This document shows positions 46,812-55,855 of a stretch of DNA of 64,000 nucleotides, one piece after another. Below the pieces are notes generated by a model. The model saw nothing but the letters and a program-made list of their open reading frames with translations. It ran no database searches and was not told the DNA's origin. Origin of the DNA: Mallotus nudiflorus (lineage: Eukaryota; Streptophyta; Magnoliopsida; Malpighiales; Euphorbiaceae); contig CANTUR010000793.1 in NCBI GenBank assembly GCA_947683625.1, forward strand, positions 310,001 to 374,000. The letters run 5' to 3'. Each line of letters starts with the position of its first letter. The stretch's first letter is position 1. Made by a program: the position numbers and the translations under genes.

Positions 46812-47135
46812 CTATTGGATTTTACTATTATACTACTGTGTTCTGAATTTTGTATTATTTGTATGCACTGTGTTGAACTAGTTTGTGTCTTAATTTAACC
46901 TCAAATTAGACTTTAACTAAATGGATAAAGATTTTAAATAATAAAGATAATTATATAATTAGGATAATGATAATTATGTTATTTATCCTCTATCTCTATC
47001 CATTTATCCTTATTATTTATCATCCATTATCTCTATCTAGTAGAGGAAGCCCAATTCCATCCAAATTCAACTTCTCTTTTTATAAAAAGATCATAAAAGA
47101 ACCAGTTTCACTATCCTTTTCTCTCCATTCTCATC
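46812..47135. other. Intergenic DNA between the two antisense genes
   Basis: AT-rich with repeated 'ttatcctctatctctatcc' motifs (46980-47040) and a CT-rich leader-like stretch before the next start codon. It may hold the terminator of one gene and the promoter of the next. Confidence 0.4.
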
Positions 47136-48568
47136 ATGACTCAAGCTTCTCTCCAATTGATGAAGAAATTTCTTAAGAGCCTTAATGGTGATGACTATAA
47201 TAGGCTTTGACCTTTTCATCTCAAGCCCTTAAGATCTTTTCAACATCTAAAGATAAATGACAATTTATTGCATGCTGCTATAATGTTCTGGAGCTTAAAA
47301 GATCATGTCTTCAGGTTTAATGGCCAAGAGCTATGTCCTGTGATTGAGGAGTTTGCTGCTATCCTGGGGTGCTCATTGGACTCTGCTGCTGCTATTGCCC
47401 TACCTGATTTAGGTTTGTAATTCCCGGATAGGCTTGTTACTTTCTTTGATATGCCCCCAGCTAGTATTCATCTTTTTACCCATAATTCTGAGACTGTCAA
47501 TATATCTTCTTTAATTATTGTGTGTGAGACTAAAGGCAAGAACTGTGCTACTTGGATTAGAATGGCCACTTTCTGCTTTTATGCTCAAATCCTCTTGGTC
47601 TCTTCGTACATAGATGCTGATACCAAAATTGTTAGTATTATTAAGCAAGTGGAAGCTGGGTCTGACTCTATGCCAATTATTCTTGCTGAGACCATTATTG
47701 GGTTAGACAACTTCTAGACCCATCATCGTATTTCGAGTAGTTTACTTCTCCTTCAGGTGTGTAACCAAATCTTTTTTTTTTACTTTTGCCTAAGCTATCC
47801 TTTTGGATTTTCAGCTTAGTAGGCTTGGACTTACTTTTGCCTGAGTCACCCTTTTGGGTTTTCAACTTAGCAGCTTGCCCTAACTTTTGCCTAAGTCACC
47901 CTTTTGGGTTTTCAACTTAGCGAGCTTTCATTTTATTTTTCTGTATTTTGCAAATCTAATTACAAGAGAAGCTGAGCTTGCTTGTTGTTCCTGCTAATCC
48001 TTCATCTTATTAGCTTCATCAACTGCAATCTCGTCCATTGAAAGTGAAGGACAGACACACTATAGACCAATGGGTGAATTGGTTACAAGGCGTTACAGAT
48101 ATTGAGATTACATGGACTTGCCCTTGGTGGAAGCTGAAGTTTATGACCCTCAACTTGTATGATCATTGTGTTCCTATCCCAAGGTTGCACTTCTCAACTT
48201 TCTTTTCTCCTTCTCGACTTTGTCATTAGTATGGCTATCCACAATTCATAGTCACTGACTTTGATTGACTTTGAAGGCTTTCCTCTCATACAGGATTTCT
48301 TAGATAGGGTTAAGAGTTTATGGCCTCGCAAGATTCTTAAGCGGAACATACACTCAGATGCTAATAGAGCTACTGATGACAATTACAAGACTTGGGTTAT
48401 GGTATAAGCTACCGAACCACCAGGATTTTCTAAATACTAGAGGACTCAAGCTTTACATGAAGAGTCATAAAAGAAGAAGCAAAGACATCATTAGGAATTG
48501 GTCTCATATTGCTGATTTTAAGCTTTCATGTTCTGTTTTCCTTTCTAGTACTTATGCATTTTGAATAA
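47136..48568 (+). pseudogene. DUF7745-like gene, antisense in the Tat element
   Basis: The start at 47136 gives MTQASLQLMKKFLKSLNGDD. It continues with LLHAAIMFWSLKDHVFRF and NGQELCPVIEEFAAILGC, the pattern of DUF7745 proteins, which are common in plant genomes and related in style to plant mobile domain proteins. A long frame follows (47451-47717, TWIRMATFCFYAQILLVSS). A probable intron (about 47758-48013) contains a hairpin tandem repeat. The next exon reads KDRHTIDQWVNWLQGVTDIE then WTCPWWKLKFMTLNLYDHCV. The 3' third has several stops. The exact family name is from memory; the match in pattern is good but unaligned. Confidence 0.65.
47770..47930. repeat. Hairpin tandem repeat inside the DUF7745-like gene intron
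   Basis: About 2.5 units of 'acttttgcctaagtcaccc' then 'ttttgggttttcaacttagc'. Arms CTAAGT and ACTTAG plus an inner CCC/GGG pair fold into a stem; the first unit (CTAAGC/GCTTAG near 47790-47820) keeps complementarity with a different base pair. Confidence 0.7.
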
Positions 48569-48931
48569 GATAGAACATGCAATGCTAGAACAAAAATTCA
48601 ATTTCAATATCATTCATTAATTAGGGCCAAAATGAGTACATTTATTACATCACATGATATAACTCATGTTATCAACTAGTTCTTTCAAATTTTCTAGCTG
48701 AACATTTTTCTGTCACTAATTTATTTGCCCTAATTTTTGCATGACTAGCCCTTAGTGGGTTTTCTAGCCAGCAGGACCATCTTTTTTTTTTTTATTCCCT
48801 AATTTTTGCCTGCCAGTCCTTTACGGGTTTTTTGAGTAGCGAGAATGTCCTGACTTTTACCTGACTAGCCTTTTTAGGTTTTCTAATTAGCGAACTTTAT
48901 TTTCTTTATACTACTTTTATTTTTATTTTTT
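48569..48931. repeat. Spacer between integrase and DUF7745-like gene with related hairpin repeats
   Basis: Between 48720 and 48900 three diverged units (for example 'gactagcccttagtgggttttctagcc' and 'gcctgccagtcctttacgggtt') resemble the intronic repeat at 47770-47930. This suggests one repeat family on both sides of the last exons. This is the convergence point of the two transcription units. Confidence 0.55.
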
Positions 48932-50190
48932 TTACAGGTAGTGTTTCTTGAGGCGATCCAGGTTAACAGGCTCCATGAATTCATTTCCTTCTAGATCTGA
49001 TATCTTTGCAGCTCCCTTAGGCAAAATCGATTTAACTAAATATGGCCCTTCCCAGTTTGGTCTGAACTTCCCTCTTGGATCAAATACCATTGCTCTGGAC
49101 TGTTTTAACACCATGTCCCTGGCTTTTATCTTTCCAGGCTTTACCTTTTTATTGAATGATCTTGCTATCCTCCTCTGGTATATTTGAGTATAAAACAAAG
49201 CATTCATCCTCTTCTTGTCCAGATATACAAGAATATCATACCTCTTTTATGCCCATTCACTCTCAGGAGTTTTAGCTTCCATGACTACTCTCAATTATTT
49301 GATCTTTGTTTCTATAGGCAAAATAGCTTCACAACCATATACTAAGGAAAATGGAGTTTGCCATGTGGCTGTTCTAGTAGTAGTTCTGTATCCCCAATAA
49401 TCGAAAGGAAGAAACTCAGACCAATCTTTATAGGTCTTGACCATTTTAGAGAGAATTTTCTTGACATTTTTCTTAGCTGTTTCTACTACTCCATTAGTTT
49501 AAGGGCGATATGGTGATGACTTATGATGTTCAATCCCATACTTCTGCAATAATTATGATGTTTCTGCCTGAAATTGGACGTCATTATCTATCACAATGTG
49601 GTATGGAACCCTATATCTGTAAATAAGGCTCTTCTCAATAAATTATGCCATTTGTTTTGCTTTCATAGCATTAAAGGACTCAGCCTCTACCCATCTGGAA
49701 AAGTAGTCTATTGCCATAACTATGTACTTATGCCCATTTGATGCTATCAGTCTTATTTCTCCTATGATGTCAATTCCCCAAGCTGTAAAGGGCCAAGGTG
49801 ATGATAAACTATTCAATACTGTAGGAGGAAGATGGTTAAGATTTCTGTAGGCCTGACACTAATGGCACTATCTCACCATTTTGGTACAATCTTTTTCCAT
49901 GCTCATCTAGTAATACCCTTGTTTGAGTATATTCATAGCTAGAATCATCTCGTTCATATGAGAATCGTAAGCCCCTATATGAATCTCTTGCATTACCTCT
50001 TCAGCTTCATCCTTTTTTAAGCACCTGAGTTGCATCCCATTCAGCATTCTTTTGTATAATACCCCATCATGACTTGCATAGTTACGTGCAAGAATACGAA
50101 CGACATATTTCTCTTTTGAAGTCGCTTTATCTGGATACTTTCCTTCTTCTATATACCTCTGAACATCATAAAACCACGGTTTCTCTTTAG
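48932..50190 (-). pseudogene. pol: Tat integrase pseudogene
   Basis: Integrase joins the retrotransposon cDNA to host DNA. On the minus strand the zinc-binding region is near 49850-50000 (EIHIGAYDSHMNEM, then CHxCQ with stops). The catalytic core has WGIDIIGEIRLIASNGHKY (first Asp, about 49770), HIVIDNDVQF (second Asp, about 49580) and TNGVVETAKK (Glu, about 49475). The C-terminal frame 48932-49207 reads MVFDPRGKFRPNWEGPYLVK and ends LKKHYL. All three catalytic acids are still encoded, but at least five stops interrupt. There is no chromodomain, as expected for Tat. Confidence 0.9.
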
Positions 50191-50197
50191 GCCCTAT

Positions 50198-50692
50198 TTA
50201 AACACTCATAATCTGTTCACGCCCATAACACAAAGCTCTTAATCTCATGATTACCAAAGGCTTCATAGTTGATCCCATTACACTATCCCATATCGAAGAG
50301 AGTGTTGCCAATGCATCTGCCATTTGATTGTCATCTCTTGACAAATGGATGAAGAGACATTTATTAAAGTTTTTCACTAAAGCTTTCAAATAGAACAAGT
50401 AGGGCTTCAGCTTTTCCTCTTTCACTTCCCATTCTTTGTTTACCTAGCTAATCACTAGCATAGAATCCCCATAAACTAACAGTTCTTTTGCCCCAGCTGT
50501 TAGAGCTGCTTTAACTCCATAGGTAAATGCTTTATACTTAGCCATATTATTAGTCACCTTGAAGTCTAATTTCTTGGCCATCGGTATGGTCTCTCCTTCT
50601 AGTGTAACCAAAATTACTCCTAACCTAGCTCCTCTATTGTTTATAGCTCCATCAAAGTAGAGTTTCCACTCACGAGGCTCTACCACTGCCAA
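50198..50692 (-). pseudogene. pol: Archaeal-type RNase H domain (aRNH) with mutated catalytic Glu
   Basis: Tat elements carry a second RNase H of archaeal type. It shows LYFDGAINNRGARLGVIL (first Asp), then NNMAKYKAFTYGVKAAL, where relatives have AEYEA, so both glutamates including the expected catalytic one are Lys. ELLVYGDSMLVIS (third acid) follows. A stop at 50444 splits it, and the second frame contains FIHLSRDDNQMADALATLSS (final acid). Glu-to-Lys needs one G-to-A change each. The domain follows a remnant of the normal Gypsy RNase H. Confidence 0.85.
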
Positions 50693-51040
50693 ATTTTCAT
50701 CTGGAAACTCTAAATTCCACTGTTCATTGCCCTCGACTGCATTCTAAGCGAGGAATTCTACTACTGCCTTTCCCTTGATGACTTTCATGGTGATGTACTC
50801 TATATCAAACTCAGTTAGGAGTACTAGCCATTGAGACATCCTTCCAGTCAAAATAGGCGCCTGAAATAAATACCTTAAAGGATCGATCTTTGAGATTGCT
50901 TGGACCTTATAGGACTAAAAATAATGCCTTAATTTCCTCGTTTCCCAGAATATGATTAAACATGTCTTTTTTACCAAGTCGTACTTTTCTTTATATGGTA
51001 GGAACTTTTTACTGAGATAATAAACTGCATGCTCTATCCC
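50693..51040 (-). pseudogene. pol: Remnant of Gypsy RNase H / connection domain
   Basis: On the minus strand, HAVYYLSKKFLPYKEKYDLV and LIIFWETRKLRHYF correspond to the canonical Gypsy RNase H region, followed by APILTGRMSQWLVLLTEFDI and KGKAVVEFLA. It directly follows the truncated reverse transcriptase. Confidence 0.8.
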
Positions 51041-51916
51041 CTATTCTATAATGAAAGTTGTCTTGATCTTATCCATGACTACCATTATTATTTGATTATA
51101 ACCAAAAAACCCATCCATGAAGGAGTACGTCGCACTTGACGTCGCACTGTCCACTATTACATCGATATGAGGTAAAGGGAAGTCATCCTTAGGGCATGCT
51201 TTATTTAAATCCCTAAAGTCAACACACATACGCACTTTACCATCTTTCTTGGGTACCGGCACTATGTTTGCTAACCATTGAGGATAATCAACTACTTCTA
51301 GAAAATTAGCCTGAATTTGTTTAGCAATTTCCTCTCTTATCTTTTCATTCCACTCCGATCTTAGCCTGCGTAGTTTATGCTTAACAGGTTTAATTTCTAG
51401 ATATGTGGGAATGTGATGCTCTGCAATTTTCTTGTCTAACCCTGGCATATCCTCATAAGTCCAAGCAAATACTACTTTTATTTTTATTAATATTCTCTCA
51501 AAATTTTCCCTCTCTTCAGGAGTTACCTCATGTGATATAGAAATGCTCTTTGGATTATCATTTGTGCTCATGTTAAATGAATCAAATTCAATTGAATTAA
51601 TGTCAAACATGCATGAACGATCTAAATTATAATGCATAGAACTATTAAAATGCACATCACACAAGTAAGCAAAACCAGCATTCATATCATTGATAATGGA
51701 AAAAACAGAATTTTTTTCCTCAAACAAACCGGACATTATTACATCAGTTTCATCATAAAAGACATTAACAAAACTATCACTAATGATAGTAGCTAAATCC
51801 TGGGGTGGCTCCTCTTTAGGTGGCAAACACAACAGCTCTTTAATAGCAGCACTGCCCATCCTCTCAGCTGCCAGCTTCATCACTTCTTCTTTGTTGTCCT
51901 TTACCAGATTCTCCAT
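51041..51916 (-). pseudogene. pol: Tat reverse transcriptase, N-terminal half only
   Basis: One 291-codon open frame. Its first half is the protease-RT linker. The RT starts at about residue 145 (VVFAWTYEDMPGL), then PQWLANIVPVPKKDGKVRMC, VDFRDLNKACPKDDFPLPHI, and SFMDGFFGYNQI with the first catalytic Asp region. It stops after KTTFIIE. The fingers/palm continuation with the YVDD-type motif (usually about 200 further residues before the RNase H YLSKK motif) is absent; RNase H sequence follows within a few codons. This is an internal deletion, so this copy cannot reverse-transcribe. Confidence 0.9.
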
Positions 51917-52303
51917 AATCTGCTCCTTGAAGATCTCAAACCCAGGGACATCTGCTCCAGCAACACTGACTGATTCCTTGGCTCCTAAATAATATTTTCC
52001 TTTTGTTGGCTTGATGAAGTTTTAACTCAAAGGACCAACTTTTGCATAAAGCTTCCTCTTTTCTGCATTGAATCTCTTCCTTGCCCTTCTACCTTCTGGC
52101 TTTACTTCACCTATAAAACCTAATCTTCTTGTGTCATCTTGAGTTTTGAATCCTGGGAATTTTGGACTTCCTTATTCATTCTTCCCTAGTCCTTGTCCAA
52201 GCCAATAATTCATGCTCTCCATCATTTTTGCTACTCTCTGACCCATTTCAGTCCTATCAAATATCCCAGTAATCTGGAAACCAGGGGGTGCACACACTTA
52301 TTT

Positions 52304-52741
52304 TTATTTATCCAATATGGATGCCACAACAGCATTGGTCCCAGCTTCTATGGTCATAACTTCTCCTTTATAAGGGAATTTTATCTTTTGATGCACAATT
52401 GAGGGTATCCCTCCCAAGGCATGGAACCATGGCCATCCCAATAACAAGGCATAAGTGACTGGAATGTCCAGCATGGTAAACTTAATGGTTAATTCCACAA
52501 GTCCTATTTTAACCAGAGCTTGGAATGTCCCCTCCACATTCCTAGTACTGTCATCATAAGCTCTGATTTTGAGGTTTGAATCTGTTAAGTCTTCAGCTTT
52601 CAAACCTAAGTTAGGCATGATTTTCAAAGGACATACACTAATAGCAAAACCATCATTGACCATAGTAAAATTGGTTCTCTTTCCCCTCACCTCAGCTGGG
52701 ATAAACAATGCCTTATTATGGTTTCTTACTTCTAAAGGCAA
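52304..52741 (-). pseudogene. pol: Tat aspartic protease with Asp-to-Asn active site
   Basis: A 145-codon open frame. ALFIPAEVRGKRTNFTMVND is followed by GFAISVCPLKIM; relatives have VDDGSA or VDNGSA, so the catalytic Asp reads Asn (one G-to-A change) and Ser reads Phe. The downstream conserved LLGWPWFHALGGIPS motif is intact. It lies between gag and reverse transcriptase on the minus strand. It is open over its whole length but predicted inactive. Confidence 0.8.
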
Positions 52742-52769
52742 GTTATCATCTGAGAACGTTATCAGCCCA

Positions 52770-55043
52770 TGTTTTTTTTTATAACCTTTGCTACTATAGC
52801 TTCTAGAGTAGTGGCTATTTCAATATTCATGTTTGATAGAGCTTTAACAAGAACTCTTCTATGGCTACCTGAATCCATCAGTAATTCCCAAATGCTAACA
52901 TTTGCCTTAGCCTTCTTTAGTTGTTGCAAAATTAGATCCTCTTTTTGTTCTTCTTATATCTCTACATATTCTGTTTCTTCTCTTTCTGTTACTCTTTCTA
53001 TTTTCTTTTCTGCTACTTTATAATTCTTCCCACTTTTAGTGACATGATTCACTTTAGGGTCATCACTCTAGACATCGAAATCGCCTGGGCTTTCTTCATC
53101 AAAGTCATACCATATGTTAATAACTCTAATGATTTGGTCTCTTTTCCCATCTTTCCACACTTCCATTGTGCATGTTTCCTTCCCTTTCAAATCTCCCATA
53201 TTGAGCTTGCCTAAGTGTTGATTCAGCAAATCTTCAACTCCTTCTTGAGACTGTTCCGGAGCTAAAGGGTCATTCTTAAATTCATCACCCTACCCTGTAG
53301 GCACGATTGATTCAATAGGGATATCGGCTGAGGGTGGTTTTGAGTAGAATACTCTATAATCAAACTTACTTGAGGACTGGCCCAATAAATCTTCCACTCC
53401 TTTTTATGGTTGTCTGAAAGGTTCTCTATTACATATAGGGTTGAGGTCCTTGAAAGAGCTTAACACTTCTTCTCTAGCCCCTGAGTTGATCATCATGGTG
53501 GCTGGTAGTGGAACATTTTAGTAGTCTGGGAAAGGGTTGTTTCTGGTGTTTAGGTTAGAGTTGGATTTTTCAGGTCGGTGATTTTTTCGAAGTCTAACAA
53601 GTTTTGGATCTCATGTTTTAGGCGGATACAATTATCTATGGGATGGCCAACAGCTTGGTGGAATTTACAGTAACTGTTAGGGTCAAAACCAGGGACATTT
53701 AGGCTTAGTGGCTTAGAAAAGGTTAAGGGTCGAAGTAGGCCTTTTTAGATTAGCCTCTCTAGGACTTTGGAGAGTGGTTAGTTGAAGTTGGAGAACCTTC
53801 GGGGTTGCTGAACTGCACGCACCTCCATAGCTCGGCTAGTACTTCCCTATTGTGTGCCCCCAGTTGAGTAATTTCAGGTTGCTGAGCCTCTAGAATTCTT
53901 CTTTTTCTCATTCTCTATCTCTTCAGCTTGTAAACCGTCATCATATAGATTTATGAAGGTCATTGGGTTCATCATTTGCAATCTTTTAACCAAATTAGGT
54001 GATACATTACGAACAATCATCCTAACTTAATCCTTTTCAGCCAGTTTATTTTTCATCTGTCCTGCCTTATTCATGAATTTGGTGAGGAAATCAGAAAAGG
54101 ATTCATTGGGTTTTTATGTAGTCAACTCCAAATCCCTAATAGACACTTCCAATCGAGTGTTATAATCATATTATTTTAAGAATGCAGTACATAGTTCCTT
54201 TCAGTCAGCCCTAACAGACTTTTCTAACCCATGGTACTTGTTTACAACCATTCCCTCTAGTGACAATACAAACAGCCTAGCAACTACTGATAATGGTGCT
54301 TTAGTAGTGCTTATAGTTGTGGTGTATTGACCCAAATGAATCCATGGATATCCTCTCCCATCAAACTTTTGTAGTTAAGGCATTTTAAATTTTTCAGGCA
54401 GCTTATCTCCCTCCATTTATAGTATGTCATCAATGTCAAAAGAATATCCCATTCCTTGTCCTCTAATCAGCTCTTCCATCTTGGACATTTTCTAAGTCAG
54501 TGATTGCATCTGCTTGGACTCATTACCATGGACCAATTCAAGTGACTCTCTCTTCGCCTTTTCTACCTTGTAGTTTTTAACGTCTTCCAGTCTCACATCA
54601 GTAGCAAGCACATTGCTAGCAACAGGTTGCCCCCCAGCATTATTAGTAGCAGATGGAGGAGCTACAGCAACAAGTGGAGCTCCTACAGCAGGTGGTTGTT
54701 CAATAGTAGCAGTAAGTGGTTGTTCAACAACAGCAGTAGCTGGTTGTTCAACAATAGGTTGCACTAGTCCAACCAAAGCCTGTCTCAGTTCATCTTGCAT
54801 CATAGCTCTCATGTCATCCATCAAAGCTCCTTAATGTCCTCTAAAGTCCACTTCTCTGGTTGTTGTTCCATTTCATTCTGTTCAGTTTGAGTTGGTTCAA
54901 CTTCTAGGTATAGTGGATTGATTAGACTCTTCTCTAGTTCTTGAAGGATCTTTTGAGCTATTGACTTTAGGCTTAGATCTGTTCTGGTCAATCTGCCACC
55001 TCTTCATCCCCAGACACGAGAAGAACCAGATGGATCTATGATG
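52770..55043 (-). pseudogene. gag: Tat gag polyprotein pseudogene
   Basis: It starts after a splice acceptor at 55044 (reading A-I-I-D-P-S-G-S-S-R). Order: acidic MMDDMRAMMQDELRQALVGL (54760-54824); Val/Pro/Ala-rich repeats (QPATAVVEQP, QPLTATIEQP); gag core at 53900-54420 (YDYNTRLEVSIRDLEL, NESFSDFLTKF, NVSPNLVKRLQMMN); a zinc-knuckle-like CKFHQAVGHPIDNC then LKHEIQ near 53610-53690; and an acidic C-terminal region (GVEDLLGQSSSKFDYRVFYS near 53350). Several stops and frameshifts. It is homologous over its full length to 1239-3115. Confidence 0.85.
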
Positions 55044-55836
55044 GCTGCAAAACAAGGTGTTAGTATGATGCACAGACTGTATATATGCATGATGCTTGTG
55101 TTTATGCAATAAGTAGCAAGCAAGCACTTAGTAAGTAGCAAGTATCAAGAAGCAATTAACAAGCCATCATGCAGGTAAACCTTCCAACCTTATTTCTCCC
55201 ACACATGTATTTAATGGCGAGTTTCTTTTCCTAGGATTTTTTATCTTGGCCTTCATATCAACAGGGGACATTAAAAGCCGACGTGCATGCCAAATCCCTC
55301 TTTAAAACAAAAGGCACAAAAACAACATTTCTAAATATAAAGGTCTAGCCCAATCCTTATTAGCCTGAATAAGCTTCAAAGGTATAGGCCTGGGCTTTTA
55401 TAAATAGAAATACCTCATGGCAACTCAAACAAACAAGCACTTTGGGTAAAAATCCTAGGGGAAGTAACTAAGCCATTATATATCGTTAGGGTCCGATGAA
55501 AAGTTAAAGTTCCCTTAGTAAGATGCTCTCCATTTTGGACTTTGAGTTACAGGCCAAGGTCAGAGGGGCCCAGCATCCTTTACCAACTTGAGAAAAGATT
55601 ACCCCCCTTAAAGACTTAGGTTATAGACTCTGGTCAAATAAGCCTGGTAATCTCTCTTGAACTAAGTTAAGGCTAAGAGTGATAGTTAGCCAATCTACAA
55701 CTCCATAAAGCTAGTGGAATCATGGAATCATAAACCAACGCCATCGGTTGAGTAAGGACATGCAGAATGAATGCAAGAATGAAATAATAATCGATAAAAT
55801 AATTCTAAAGAGCACAGGTAGAATCAGTATCACTTA
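55044..55836 (-). other. 5' leader of the complete Tat element with conserved intron acceptor
   Basis: Minus strand: a TACTAAC branch point at 55058-55064, then TTTTGCAG ending at 55044. Matching signals precede gag in the element at 1-10555. No open frame of note; the leader is colinear with 533-1238. Confidence 0.6.
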
Positions 55837-55854
55837 TCCCCAGTGGAGTTGCCA
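55837..55854 (-). promoter_or_regulatory. Primer-binding site, tRNA-Arg
   Basis: On the minus strand it reads TGGCAACTCCACTGGGGA, one mismatch (G-to-A) from the complement of the 3' end of plant tRNA-Arg(ACG) with CCA. It is one base from the LTR end. Confidence 0.85.
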
Positions 55855-55855
55855 T

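Noticed and set aside
51783..53214. Several plus-strand frames opposite protease and gag (51783-51992, 52193-52402, 52569-53214)
   Set aside because: Shadows of the pol/gag frames on the minus strand; no recognisable domains.
54613..54834. Plus-strand frame opposite the Tat gag linker
   Set aside because: It is the antisense shadow of the Val/Ala/Pro repeats of gag. Unlike 44-48.5 kb, it has no introns, domain pattern or composition shift.
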